A program made the position numbers and the translations under genes. Shown here one piece after another: positions 17,938 through 25,574 of a DNA stretch of 64,000 bases. Each line of letters opens with the position of its first letter. The stretch's first letter is position 1. The stretch lies in the NCBI GenBank assembly GCA_030655075.1, contig JAURWE010000109.1, forward strand, positions 62,001-126,000, read 5' to 3'. Source of the stretch: Pararhizobium sp. GTDB taxonomy: Bacteria; Pseudomonadota; Alphaproteobacteria; Rhizobiales; Rhizobiaceae. The notes beneath the pieces were generated by a model that saw only the letters and a list, made by a program, of their open reading frames with translations, was not told where the DNA came from and made no database searches.

Positions 17938-18351
17938 TTACATCGTGTCGAGGCCGATGAGCTCGATCTTGTAGCCATCCGGATCTTCGATGAAGGCAAT
18001 GTGGGTGGTGCCGTGCAGCATCGGGCCCGGCGGGCGGGGAATGCGGGCGCCCTGTTCTTCCAGCTTGGCGCAGACGGCGTAGATGTCCTGGACGCCGAGG
18101 GCCAGATGGCCGAAAGCGGTGCCGAGTTCGTAAGGCTTTTCTTGGCCCCAGTTGTAGGTGAGTTCGACGACGGTGTCGGTTTCTTCCGGCCCGTAGCCGA
18201 CAAAGGCGTTGGTGAACTTGCCGCCCGGATAGTCGTCGCGGCGCAGAAGCGTCATGCCGAGAAGCTCGGTGTAGAATTTGATCGAGACGTCCAGGTCGAA
18301 AACCCGGATCATTGTGTGCATCATGCGAAAGCCGCTGTTTGCGTCGCTCAT
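17938..18351 (-). CDS. gloA: lactoylglutathione lyase (glyoxalase I)
   Basis: A 137-residue VOC-fold protein closely following the GloA pattern: MHTMIRVFDLDVSIKFYTEL, LGMTLLRRDDYPGGKFTNAF, VGYGPEETDTVVELTYNWG, GTAFGHLALGVQDIY, HGTTHIAFIEDPDGYKIELI. The metal ligands His (HTM), Glu (VVELT), His (FGHLAL) and Glu (KIELI) are all present, and the short length suggests the nickel-type enzyme. It isomerises the methylglyoxal-glutathione hemithioacetal to S-D-lactoylglutathione in the cytosol. ATG 18351 follows GGAGG; a longer frame upstream is unsupported. It is divergent from an FAD-linked D-2-hydroxyacid dehydrogenase, which could consume the D-lactate released later. Confidence 0.85.
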   Translation of the reverse strand: MSDANSGFRMMHTMIRVFDLDVSIKFYTELLGMTLLRRDDYPGGKFTNAFVGYGPEETDTVVELTYNWGQEKPYELGTAFGHLALGVQDIYAVCAKLEEQGARIPRPPGPMLHGTTHIAFIEDPDGYKIELIGLDTM

Positions 18352-18445
18352 CGTTGTGTTCCTCCAGCAAGTGATCGTTTTTGTTCCGGTTTCCGGTCTC
18401 AGTCTTGTGGGCAAGCTTCGCCTGCCCTTGAAGTTGGACGCCAGA

Positions 18446-18466
18446 GTTGTATGATAACCATGCAAC
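18446..18466. promoter_or_regulatory. candidate FadR-type GntR operator, site 2, within a GTTG(C/T)AT dyad
   Basis: GTTGTATGATAAC matches GTTGT-N3-A(C/T)AAC, with one deviation from the sites at 13077 and 31581. The same stretch is also an inverted repeat GTTGTAT-N7-ATGCAAC with one mismatch. It sits in the divergent gap between gloA and the FAD-linked dehydrogenase, whose downstream neighbour is a FadR-type regulator. Confidence 0.45.
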
Positions 18467-18512
18467 AGGTTCAGTTGTCCAGTTCTTTTCAGTTCATGCC
18501 GGAGTCCGTTTG

Positions 18513-19958
18513 ATGAATGTCGTTCCCGCTTCACAGGCGCAGCTGCTGGCGACACTCGCTGCAACGTTGCCGGACGGCATGCTGCTGACATCGCCGGACG
18601 ATCTGGCGCGCTACAGCCGCGACTGGTCCGGCGATCATTTCGGCGTGCCGCTGGCCGTCGCACGGCCGGGATCGACCGCCGAGGTTTCCGCCGTGATGCG
18701 CGCCTGTCACGAGCTTGGCCTCAACGTCGTGCCGCAGGGCGGCCTCACCGGTCTGGTGGGAGCGGCGGTCGCAGCTCCCGGCGGCGGCGAAATCGTCGTA
18801 TCGCTGGAGCGCATGAACCGCGTTCGCTCGATCAGTCCGATCGATTTTGCCATGGTTGTCGAGGCCGGCTGCATTCTCGAAGACGCCAAGACCCAAGCGG
18901 ATGCTGCCGAGTGTCTGCTGCCGATCACGTTCGGTGCCCAGGGTAGTTGCCGCATCGGCGGCAATGTCGCCACCAATGCCGGCGGGTTCAACGTGCTGCG
19001 CTACGGCATGACGCGCGATCTGGTGCTCGGGCTGGAGGTTGTCCTGAGCGACGGCCGGATCTGGAACGGGCTGAAGATGCTGCGCAAGGACAACCGCGGT
19101 TATGACCTGAAGCAATTGTTCATCGGCAGCGAGGGTACGCTCGGCATCGTCACCGCTGCGGCGCTGAAGCTATTTCCCAAGCCGTCGCAGGTCGAGACGG
19201 CGCTTGTCGGCCTGCGCTCGGTCGAGGATGCGATGACGCTCTATGCCCGCGCCCGGCGCGAATGCAGCGATCTTTTGACCGCCTTCGAACTGATGCTGCG
19301 CGGCGGCATCGAGATCGCCATCGGTGCGCGCGACGACCTGCCGGATCCGCTATCGGAGGTTTGCCCGGTCTATGTGCTGATCGAGGCTTCGGCCGGCGGC
19401 CGTGTCGATCTTCGCGCCATCCTGCAGGATTTTCTCATCGATGCCGGCGACCTGATCGTCGATGGCGTCGTCGCCTCCAATCAGGCGCAGGGCGCGCGGC
19501 TGTGGCTGCTGCGCGAAATGATGGTGGAGGCACAGGGACGCGGCGGGCGCTATCTGCGTACCGATGTCTCGGTCCAGATCTCCATGCTCGCCGATTTCGT
19601 CGAGGATGCGCTGGCGGCGCTGGCAACGAGCCATCCGCAGGCGCTGGCCGTCACCTACGGCCATATCGGCGACGGCAATATCCATCTCAACGTCGTGCCG
19701 CCTGTCGGCATGCAGCCGGACGCGATCGATGTTTTGTTTCACGAGGCGGAAGAGGTGATCTTTACCGTCATCGACAAATATGAGGGATCGCTCAGCGCCG
19801 AACACGGCATCGGCCGGGTCAAGCAAAAGGCCTTCCTGGAGCGGATCGACGAGGTTTCTCTGGATCTTGCCTGGCGCATCAAGGACGCGCTCGATCCACA
19901 GGGCATGATGAGCGAGGGCCGCATTCTTGCGTCGCGCGCCTCATTGAGACATAGGTGA
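18513..19958 (+). CDS. FAD-linked D-2-hydroxyacid dehydrogenase (GlcD/D-lactate dehydrogenase family)
   Basis: A 481-residue flavoprotein with an N-terminal FAD-binding PCMH domain (VVPQGGLTGLVGAAVA, CRIGGNVATNAGGFNVLRYG, IGSEGTLGIVTAAALKLFPKP) and a C-terminal oxidase domain (VTYGHIGDGNIHLNVVPP, SLSAEHGIGRVK). This layout is that of D-lactate, glycolate and D-2-hydroxyglutarate dehydrogenases, which pass electrons to quinone or ETF. No partner GlcE/GlcF genes are near, favouring a single-subunit D-lactate or D-2-hydroxyglutarate type. ATG 18513 was chosen because upstream codons contain the operator. The FadR-type gene follows after 3 bp, so the two are co-transcribed. Confidence 0.86.
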   Translation: MNVVPASQAQLLATLAATLPDGMLLTSPDDLARYSRDWSGDHFGVPLAVARPGSTAEVSAVMRACHELGLNVVPQGGLTGLVGAAVAAPGGGEIVVSLERMNRVRSISPIDFAMVVEAGCILEDAKTQADAAECLLPITFGAQGSCRIGGNVATNAGGFNVLRYGMTRDLVLGLEVVLSDGRIWNGLKMLRKDNRGYDLKQLFIGSEGTLGIVTAAALKLFPKPSQVETALVGLRSVEDAMTLYARARRECSDLLTAFELMLRGGIEIAIGARDDLPDPLSEVCPVYVLIEASAGGRVDLRAILQDFLIDAGDLIVDGVVASNQAQGARLWLLREMMVEAQGRGGRYLRTDVSVQISMLADFVEDALAALATSHPQALAVTYGHIGDGNIHLNVVPPVGMQPDAIDVLFHEAEEVIFTVIDKYEGSLSAEHGIGRVKQKAFLERIDEVSLDLAWRIKDALDPQGMMSEGRILASRASLRHR

Positions 19959-19961
19959 GCG

Positions 19962-20684
19962 ATGACGCTGAAGCTCGACAAGGTCAATCGCGGTCCGCAT
20001 CTTTCCACCCTGGTGGCAAGTTCGATTTCGCGCGAGATCGCGCAGGGGCGGCTCAACCCCGGCGATCAGCTGCCGACCGAGCAGGCGCTGGCCCAAACGT
20101 TCGGCGTCAGCCGTAATGTCGTACGCGAGGCGATCGCCCGTTTGCGCTCGGAAGGCCGCATCTGGTCGCAGCAGGGCCGCGGCGCCTTCGTCGCCGATGT
20201 GCCGAACACCACGGTTCTGACCATCGACTATGATGCCCTGCAGCAGGCCGATGCCTTTCGCAGCCTGTTCGAGCTGCGTGGCATCATCGAGGTGCAGGTG
20301 GCAGCGCTTGCCGCCAGGCGCCGCAGCGAGGCTGATCTTGACGCCATGCGCAATGCGCAGGCGATGATGGCCGAGGCGCCCTATGGCAGCGTCACCTGGC
20401 TGAAGGCCGATCTGGAATTCCACCGCACCGTCGCGGCTGCGACCCAGAATGCCTACACGGTGCAGTTTCTGGTTTTCGTCTCGGAACGGGTGCGCGACAG
20501 CATCCTGGCGGCGGGTAACCAGCAGCGCTCCGACGACATGGCGGGTGCAACGCTCGGCGAACACGAGCGCATTCTGGCGGCCATCGAGGCGGGCGATGCC
20601 GAGGCGGCGCAACGGGCGATGCAGCAGCATCTCGCCAATGCCGCCCAACGCGTCGGCGGCGCACAGGCCGAGCCGGACCCTTAG
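19962..20684 (+). CDS. GntR-family transcriptional regulator, FadR subfamily (first)
   Basis: A 240-residue regulator: an N-terminal winged HTH (ISREIAQGRLNPGDQLPTEQ, LAQTFGVSRNVVREAIARL, QQGRGAFVAD) and an all-helical FCD domain (residues about 90-230). The FCD metal/ligand positions appear as DLEFHRTVAAAT, GEHERILAAIEAGD and MQQHLANAAQ. FCD regulators usually respond to carboxylated metabolites such as lactate, sugar acids or 2-keto-3-deoxy acids. It is directly behind the FAD dehydrogenase, so autoregulation through site 2 is plausible. It is one of two candidates for binding the repeated GTTGT-N3-AYAA sites. Confidence 0.88.
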   Translation: MTLKLDKVNRGPHLSTLVASSISREIAQGRLNPGDQLPTEQALAQTFGVSRNVVREAIARLRSEGRIWSQQGRGAFVADVPNTTVLTIDYDALQQADAFRSLFELRGIIEVQVAALAARRRSEADLDAMRNAQAMMAEAPYGSVTWLKADLEFHRTVAAATQNAYTVQFLVFVSERVRDSILAAGNQQRSDDMAGATLGEHERILAAIEAGDAEAAQRAMQQHLANAAQRVGGAQAEPDP

Positions 20685-20717
20685 CACAACAGCGTTGTGT
20701 CAGTCGCGTCTGGCCAC

Positions 20718-20954
20718 CTATATCTTCGACAGCATGATCCGGCCGGCGTTTCGCAGCGCCAGGGCAGAATCGGCCATCTGGGCGACAAAACCCGCTTCCA
20801 TGGCGGAATTCAGAGCTTCGGTGTATTCGTCACCCTCGAGGCCGTGTTTCTTGGAATAGTTGAGAACCGCACCCCGGCTGGCTGTCGGCGAGGTTCCGTA
20901 GCGGCTGTTGCGGAAGGCGTCGACGATGATCTGGTGTTTTTCTCTGGGCGTCAT
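20718..20954 (-). CDS. small conserved-looking protein of unknown function
   Basis: A 78-residue soluble protein starting MTPREKHQIIVDAFRNSRYG and ending LALRNAGRIMLSKI. No signal peptide, membrane segment or catalytic motif is visible, and the function is not recognised. ATG 20954 is preceded by AGGAGA at good spacing; the frame extends 20 codons further upstream without a better start. It stands alone between the FadR-type gene (opposite strand, 33 bp away) and larB (same strand downstream). Confidence 0.6.
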   Translation of the reverse strand: MTPREKHQIIVDAFRNSRYGTSPTASRGAVLNYSKKHGLEGDEYTEALNSAMEAGFVAQMADSALALRNAGRIMLSKI

Positions 20955-21031
20955 GACGGCTCTCCTTGGGGTTGCCGTGGTGCTATCAGTATGCGGGACA
21001 AGTAGATAGGGCAAACCGGGTCAACCCGGTC

Positions 21032-21718
21032 TCATGGCTTTTTGAGGAGTGTGTGGAGCTTCTGGGCGCTGGCCAGGATGCGCATGGCGGCGCAGGCGGC
21101 GCCGTAGCCGTTGTCGATGTTGCAGACCGTCAGGCCGGGCGCACAGCTGGCCAGCATGGCATTGAGCGCCGTGCGCCCGCCTTCGGCAGCGCCGTAGCCG
21201 ACCGAGGTCGGCACGCAGATCAGCGTTGAGCCGACCAGACCGCCGAGCACGCTGGCGATGGCCGCATCCATGCCGGCAACAGCAATCACAATCGGGTGGC
21301 GGCGGATATCTTCCAGCCTGTCGGTTAGCCGCCAGAGCCCGGCCACGCCGACATCGACGATCAGCGATGCTTCTACGCCGCCGTGGCGCAGCGTTCTGGC
21401 CGCTTCCCGAGCGACCTGCGCGTCGGAGGTACCCGCCGCGACGATGGCGACGGCGTTTTTCTGCATGACAGGACGGAGCGGGCCAAAGAAGGCGGTTTTC
21501 GATGTCTCGCAATAGTCTGTCACTGCGCGGTGCGCCGTGGACAGTGCGTCGTATTTGTCGGCGTCGAGCCGGGTCAGAAGCAGCGATGCGTTTCGCGTCG
21601 CCGCACCTTCGAGAATCTCTTCGATCTGGGTGGAGGATTTCCCCGCGCAGAAGATGGCCTCATCGAGCCCGATGCGGGTGGCGCGATCGAAATCAAAGAC
21701 GCTGTCGTTGATCGTCAT
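21032..21718 (-). CDS. larB: nickel pincer cofactor biosynthesis protein LarB
   Basis: A 228-residue protein with an N-terminal helical region (RIGLDEAIFCAGKSSTQIEE) and a C-terminal PurE/AIR-carboxylase-like domain (VAIVAAGTSDAQVAREAART, VIAVAGMDAAIASVLGGLVG, VPTSVGYGAAEGGRTALNAM). LarB carboxylates and hydrolyses nicotinic acid adenine dinucleotide to the dicarboxylated mononucleotide, the first step toward the nickel-pincer nucleotide of lactate racemase. It overlaps larE by 4 bp (ATGA) and is the last gene of the unit hydroxyacid dehydrogenase-larC-larE-larB. Confidence 0.88.
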   Translation of the reverse strand: MTINDSVFDFDRATRIGLDEAIFCAGKSSTQIEEILEGAATRNASLLLTRLDADKYDALSTAHRAVTDYCETSKTAFFGPLRPVMQKNAVAIVAAGTSDAQVAREAARTLRHGGVEASLIVDVGVAGLWRLTDRLEDIRRHPIVIAVAGMDAAIASVLGGLVGSTLICVPTSVGYGAAEGGRTALNAMLASCAPGLTVCNIDNGYGAACAAMRILASAQKLHTLLKKP

Positions 21719-22515
21719 GGCCGGGCGCCCACGAAGGCGCTGCCATTGCGATAGGGCGCGAAGTCGATGCTCTTGTGCATCAGGCTTACGGGCAGCAGCC
21801 GCGCGATGGACGCGGCCAGCAGCGTGCGGTCATCGCCGGAAACGGCGTCGAGGCTGGTGGCATCAAGCTCGACAACGACGCCGGAATGGCGGACGCGGCA
21901 GCGCACGGTGCGGGGCGCGAGCTGCTCGGAGACCAGGCGCTCAACCGCGTGGATGGCGCTTAGCGTTTCAGGCTCAATACGGATCAGCGTCTCGACCCGG
22001 CTCGACAGGCAGGGCGAGGCAGGAAGGTCTGCGAGGTCGCCGAGGTGCAGTTGGCTTGCCAAAGCACGTACGGTTGCCTTGTCGATCCGCGCTTCGAGAT
22101 AGGGGTGGCGAACGGCGTGTTTTTTTGCGGCGTCGAGGCCGGGGCGGTATTCGCCGAGATCGTCGGTGTTGGCGCCGGAGAGGATCTGGCGGTCGGTGCG
22201 TCCGGCGATGGTGCCGTAGAGATTGCCCTTGCAGAAGAAGCAGCGGTTGACGGGGTTGTCGCGGTAGTTCTCGTCGGCAAGCTCGCCGGCATCGATCAGC
22301 TGCAGGTCCCAGCCTTCGTTTAGTGCCCAGTCGCTGACCCGCCTCGTGGCTTCCGGTGGCACGGCGGCGGAGACAGCATGCATCATCGTCACACGATCGC
22401 GGCCAAGTGTGCGATGCGCTAGCACTGCCAGCGTCATGGAATCGACGCCGCCGCTGACGGCGATTGTCGATGGGCCAATGGCGACGAGGATGTCTTCGAG
22501 TGCGCGCCGCATCAT
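21715..22515 (-). CDS. larE: ATP-dependent sacrificial sulfur transferase LarE
   Basis: A 266-residue PP-loop protein. The ATP-pyrophosphatase motif is IAVSGGVDSMTL (about 17-28), and the conserved segment NRCFFCKGNLYGTI and PASPCLSSRVETLIRIEPE follow. The Cys in SPCLSSR corresponds to the residue that gives up its sulfur in the Lactobacillus enzyme (there Cys176), so the single-turnover sacrificial type is expected rather than the three-Cys iron-sulfur type. It adenylates the dicarboxylated pyridinium mononucleotide and inserts two sulfurs. It overlaps both larC and larB by 4 bp. Confidence 0.9.
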   Translation of the reverse strand: MMRRALEDILVAIGPSTIAVSGGVDSMTLAVLAHRTLGRDRVTMMHAVSAAVPPEATRRVSDWALNEGWDLQLIDAGELADENYRDNPVNRCFFCKGNLYGTIAGRTDRQILSGANTDDLGEYRPGLDAAKKHAVRHPYLEARIDKATVRALASQLHLGDLADLPASPCLSSRVETLIRIEPETLSAIHAVERLVSEQLAPRTVRCRVRHSGVVVELDATSLDAVSGDDRTLLAASIARLLPVSLMHKSIDFAPYRNGSAFVGARP

Positions 22516-23750
22516 GTGTCCTCTTTGTCCAAGGCTGCCCGGTGCGCCTCGATGCGCATCGTATCACGGGCGGCGCGGCCGGGAATGCCCGCCAAATCGT
22601 CCGCCTCGACTTTCGTGGTCGGCCCACCGGGTCGGTCGACCGTCTTGGTGCGAAGCGTTGTTCCGTTGATCTCGTGTGTGTTGGCCCGGCGCGGCAACAT
22701 CGCGCGCTCGGCCTGCGTGTGGCGCAGGCCGATGGTGCTGGTCTCCCCGAAGATGCGGGCGATGATGGGATCGAGTGACGCGGGCTCGGCGAGAATGCGC
22801 ACGGATGTCATCATCCGGCCTTTCTTGCCGAAGACCGGGGCCTGAACGATATCGAGCACGCCGGTGACGGCACGCAGGTGCTCAATCGCATGGGCCAAAT
22901 CCTCAGCGGTCTGGTCGTCGATGTCGAACTCGATGACGCGGATGGTGTTGTCCGGTGCCGTCTGTTCGTCGGTGTCAAACAGCAGAACCCGCAAGCAATT
23001 GCTGATGCCCGGCAGCGTTCTGGTGCCAAATCCGTGGCCGGAAGCGACAAGGCGGCGCGGGCCGGGCTTTGTTGCGTCCTGTTTGCAGAGATAGCCCAGG
23101 ATGGCGGCACCAGTCGGCGTCACGCGTTCGCCAGAGACGCCGTCGTCGAGGGTCAAAAACCCTTCGAGCAACAGGGCGGTTGCCGGAGCCGGCACCGGCA
23201 ACATGCCGTGGGCGGTGCGCACGCGGCCCGACCCGAGCGGCAATGCACCCACCGTCCAGCGGACGGCACCAAGCCTCGAGATGAGAAAACCGGCGGCGAC
23301 GATATCGGCGATCGAATCCCAGGCGCCGACTTCGTGGAAGCTGACGTCCTCCGGCGCGACGCCATGCACCCGTGCCTCAGCCTCGGCCAGGAGAGCGAAG
23401 ATGCCGAGCGCGTGGCTGATGGTGTCCGCGTCGAGAGACGATTGCTCAATGGCTGATCTTATGTCGCGCCAGCGGACGTGGAGATGATCGTGGGTGTGCT
23501 TATGATCATCGTGCCGGTGCGGATGATGGTGGCCATGCGGCAGATGCTCATCGCGAGACACGACAAAACGTTTTCCGGTCAGGATGCCGTCATCGTGCGC
23601 TGTCACGTCAAGCGAGACGCCGTCGAGCAGCGGGCAGAGCGCCATGGCGTGCTGGAGACCGGCTTCCAGATCCGGCCGTGCATGCAGGATCGCCGCCACG
23701 AACATGTCGCCGGCGATCCCTCCGAGCGGGTCGAGATGAAGTTCCATCAT
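22512..23750 (-). CDS. larC: nickel insertion protein LarC (single uninterrupted frame)
   Basis: A 412-residue protein of the LarC family, which uses CTP to install nickel in the pincer nucleotide. It opens ELHLDPLGGIAGDMFVAAIL and later has VAPEDVSFHEVGAWDSIADI, PLGSGRVRTAHGMLPVPAPA and ERVTPTGAAILGYL; the C-terminal part (MMTSVRILAEPASLDPIIAR, FGETSTIGLRHTQAERAMLP) corresponds to LarC2. In Lactobacillus larC1 and larC2 are joined by a frameshift; here they are one frame. Residues 69-91 hold 12 histidines, a probable nickel-binding loop. It starts 10 bp after the hydroxyacid dehydrogenase stop. Confidence 0.9.
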   Translation of the reverse strand: MMELHLDPLGGIAGDMFVAAILHARPDLEAGLQHAMALCPLLDGVSLDVTAHDDGILTGKRFVVSRDEHLPHGHHHPHRHDDHKHTHDHLHVRWRDIRSAIEQSSLDADTISHALGIFALLAEAEARVHGVAPEDVSFHEVGAWDSIADIVAAGFLISRLGAVRWTVGALPLGSGRVRTAHGMLPVPAPATALLLEGFLTLDDGVSGERVTPTGAAILGYLCKQDATKPGPRRLVASGHGFGTRTLPGISNCLRVLLFDTDEQTAPDNTIRVIEFDIDDQTAEDLAHAIEHLRAVTGVLDIVQAPVFGKKGRMMTSVRILAEPASLDPIIARIFGETSTIGLRHTQAERAMLPRRANTHEINGTTLRTKTVDRPGGPTTKVEADDLAGIPGRAARDTMRIEAHRAALDKEDT

Positions 23751-23760
23751 GCCCTTATTC

Positions 23761-24669
23761 TTAGCGTACCGGCAGCGGATCGACCAGCGAGACGCCGTTG
23801 AGTTTGGCGATCACGTCCGACAGGGCCGGTACGAAGGCTTCGCCCTGTCCGCCGGCGACGGCAGTGGCAAAGCTGTTGCGCACGGCAGAGCCGATCGGGT
23901 TCGCAACGCCGGCCGACTGGGCGAAAGAGGCGAGATAGGACATATCTTTGAGCGCATTGACCATGGCGAAACGCTGGGCGTTTTCGTTGCGGTTCAGCAC
24001 GAAATCGAAGAAGGCCTGGTAGAAGGAGCAATCCATGCGGCTGCCGCTGATGACGCTGTTGAAGACCTGCGGTGTCAACCCGGCCTTGGCGCCCAGCATC
24101 AGCGCTTCGGAGTAGATCGCCGAATATCCCATGGAAATGAAGTTGTTGAGCAGCTTCATCGTATGGCCGCTGCCGGTCGGCCCCGTGTGGATGACGCGGG
24201 CGGCAAAGGCGTCGAGGACAGGCTTGGCGCGGGCAAACTGTTCGTCGGTGCCGCCGGCCATGACATCGAGCTTGCCTTCGGCGGCTTCCTTGGGCGTGCG
24301 GGCGAGCGGCGCGTCGATCAGCGTGATGCCGCTTGCAGCGAGCCCTGCTGCGAGCTCGACCGTCAGCGACGGGTTGGAGGTCGAGCAGTCGATGATGAAC
24401 AGCGGCTTGCCGGCCGACGCCAGACCATCGGCACCCTTGACGGCTTGCTCCACCTGCGGCGAGCCGGTGACGCAGAGAACGACAATGTCGCTGGCAAGCG
24501 CCACGTCCTTCGGCGTCTTTTCCTCGACGGCGCCATCGGCCACCAGCCGGTCGATCGCCTCGCGCTTCCGGTGCGCCATAACGGTCAGCGGAAAACCCTT
24601 GGCGAGCAGATTGGCGGCCATGCCCGAGCCCATGGCGCCGAGGCCGATAAAGCCGATACGTTCCTTCAT
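23761..24669 (-). CDS. NAD(P)-dependent beta-hydroxyacid dehydrogenase (second copy), first gene of the lar biosynthesis operon
   Basis: A 302-residue HIBADH-family enzyme: Rossmann motif IGFIGLGAMGSGMAANLL, the cofactor-specifying TVMAHRKREA, ADGLASAGKPLFIIDCSTSN and the catalytic Lys in GHTMKLLNNFISMGY. The usual substrate loop DAPVSGG reads DAPLARTPKEAAEGKL, marking a separate subgroup. It shares only the general pattern with the copy at 7613-8518. Heading the unit with larC, larE and larB suggests it acts on a product of the LarA-type enzyme. Its start is divergent from the second FadR-type gene, 125 bp apart. Confidence 0.85.
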   Translation of the reverse strand: MKERIGFIGLGAMGSGMAANLLAKGFPLTVMAHRKREAIDRLVADGAVEEKTPKDVALASDIVVLCVTGSPQVEQAVKGADGLASAGKPLFIIDCSTSNPSLTVELAAGLAASGITLIDAPLARTPKEAAEGKLDVMAGGTDEQFARAKPVLDAFAARVIHTGPTGSGHTMKLLNNFISMGYSAIYSEALMLGAKAGLTPQVFNSVISGSRMDCSFYQAFFDFVLNRNENAQRFAMVNALKDMSYLASFAQSAGVANPIGSAVRNSFATAVAGGQGEAFVPALSDVIAKLNGVSLVDPLPVR

Positions 24670-24742
24670 GATGTCGTCTCCCTGTATGTTCGGCGCTGTT
24701 TTTCAGCACCTGCTTTGCTATTCTCGCTGCCATCGGTTAGCT

Positions 24743-24759
24743 GGAATGCAGTGGATTCC
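24743..24759. promoter_or_regulatory. weak dyad in the divergent gap before the second FadR-type gene
   Basis: GGAAT and ATTCC are separated by 7 bases, forming a short inverted repeat between the hydroxyacid dehydrogenase and the regulator. It does not match the GTTGT-N3-AYAA sites, so it may be a different operator or chance. Confidence 0.25.
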
Positions 24760-24794
24760 CGGATCGGGACGTGGCGGAAAGGGTTTTTGCCAGA

Positions 24795-25574
24795 ATGACG
24801 GATAAGGAAGCGGCATCTTTCAATGCCATCCAGCACACGCCGAACCTGCGCAGCGGTCTGGTCGATACGCTGGTGGCGCAGATCGAATCGGGCGATCTGG
24901 CGCCGGGACAGCGGCTGCCGACCGAGCAGGCGATCATGATGGCGACGGGCGTCAGCCGCACGGTGGTGCGCGAGGCGCTGGCCTCGTTGCGCGCCAAAGG
25001 GCTGATCACCACACGGCAGGGGCTGGGCGCTTTCGTTTCCAGCAATCCGACGCCGCGCTCTTTTTCCATAGTGCCGAATGATCTTGATTCGATCGAGGAC
25101 GTGATCCGCATTCTCGAACTGCGCATCGGCATCGAGGTCGAGGCGGCCGGGCTTGCGGCCCTTCGCCGGACCGACGAGGATCTGGAGCGGCTGCAGACGC
25201 GGCTCGATGCACTGGATGCTGTCATCGCCGACGGCGGGCCGGGCACGACGGAGGATTCCGCCTTTCACCGCGCCATTCTCGTCGCCACGCAGAATTCCTA
25301 TTATGCCCGTCTGTTCGATACGTTCGGCAGCATCATGATCCCGCGCCAGTGGGCGCGGTTCGACACAATGAGCCCGGCCGAGCGCAAGACGCACACGGCG
25401 CGGATGCGGCGCGAGCATGGCGCCATCCTGACCGCCATCCGCGACCGCGACGAGAATGCGGCGCGGCGCAACCTGCGCAATCACCTGACGCGCAGTGCTG
25501 CCCGTTTCGCCGAGTTGCGCGATCTCGCCAACAGCCATGCCAGCCAAAGCGTCACGCTGCGAACTGCGGAATGA
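24795..25574 (+). CDS. GntR-family transcriptional regulator, FadR subfamily (second)
   Basis: A 259-residue regulator with winged HTH (LVAQIESGDLAPGQRLPTEQ, IMMATGVSRTVVREALASLR, RQGLGAFVSSNP) and an FCD domain; ligand-pocket positions appear as EDSAFHRAILVAT, RREHGAILTAI and LRNHLTRSAA. It lies between the two lar transcription units and converges with larA, overlapping its 3' end by 23 bp. That position makes it the most natural regulator of the lar genes and the importer. The start is uncertain: ATG 24795, or GTG 24771 adding eight residues. Both FadR-type genes in the window have near-identical recognition-helix patterns (GVSRxVVREA), so they may share operators. Confidence 0.86.
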   Translation: MTDKEAASFNAIQHTPNLRSGLVDTLVAQIESGDLAPGQRLPTEQAIMMATGVSRTVVREALASLRAKGLITTRQGLGAFVSSNPTPRSFSIVPNDLDSIEDVIRILELRIGIEVEAAGLAALRRTDEDLERLQTRLDALDAVIADGGPGTTEDSAFHRAILVATQNSYYARLFDTFGSIMIPRQWARFDTMSPAERKTHTARMRREHGAILTAIRDRDENAARRNLRNHLTRSAARFAELRDLANSHASQSVTLRTAE

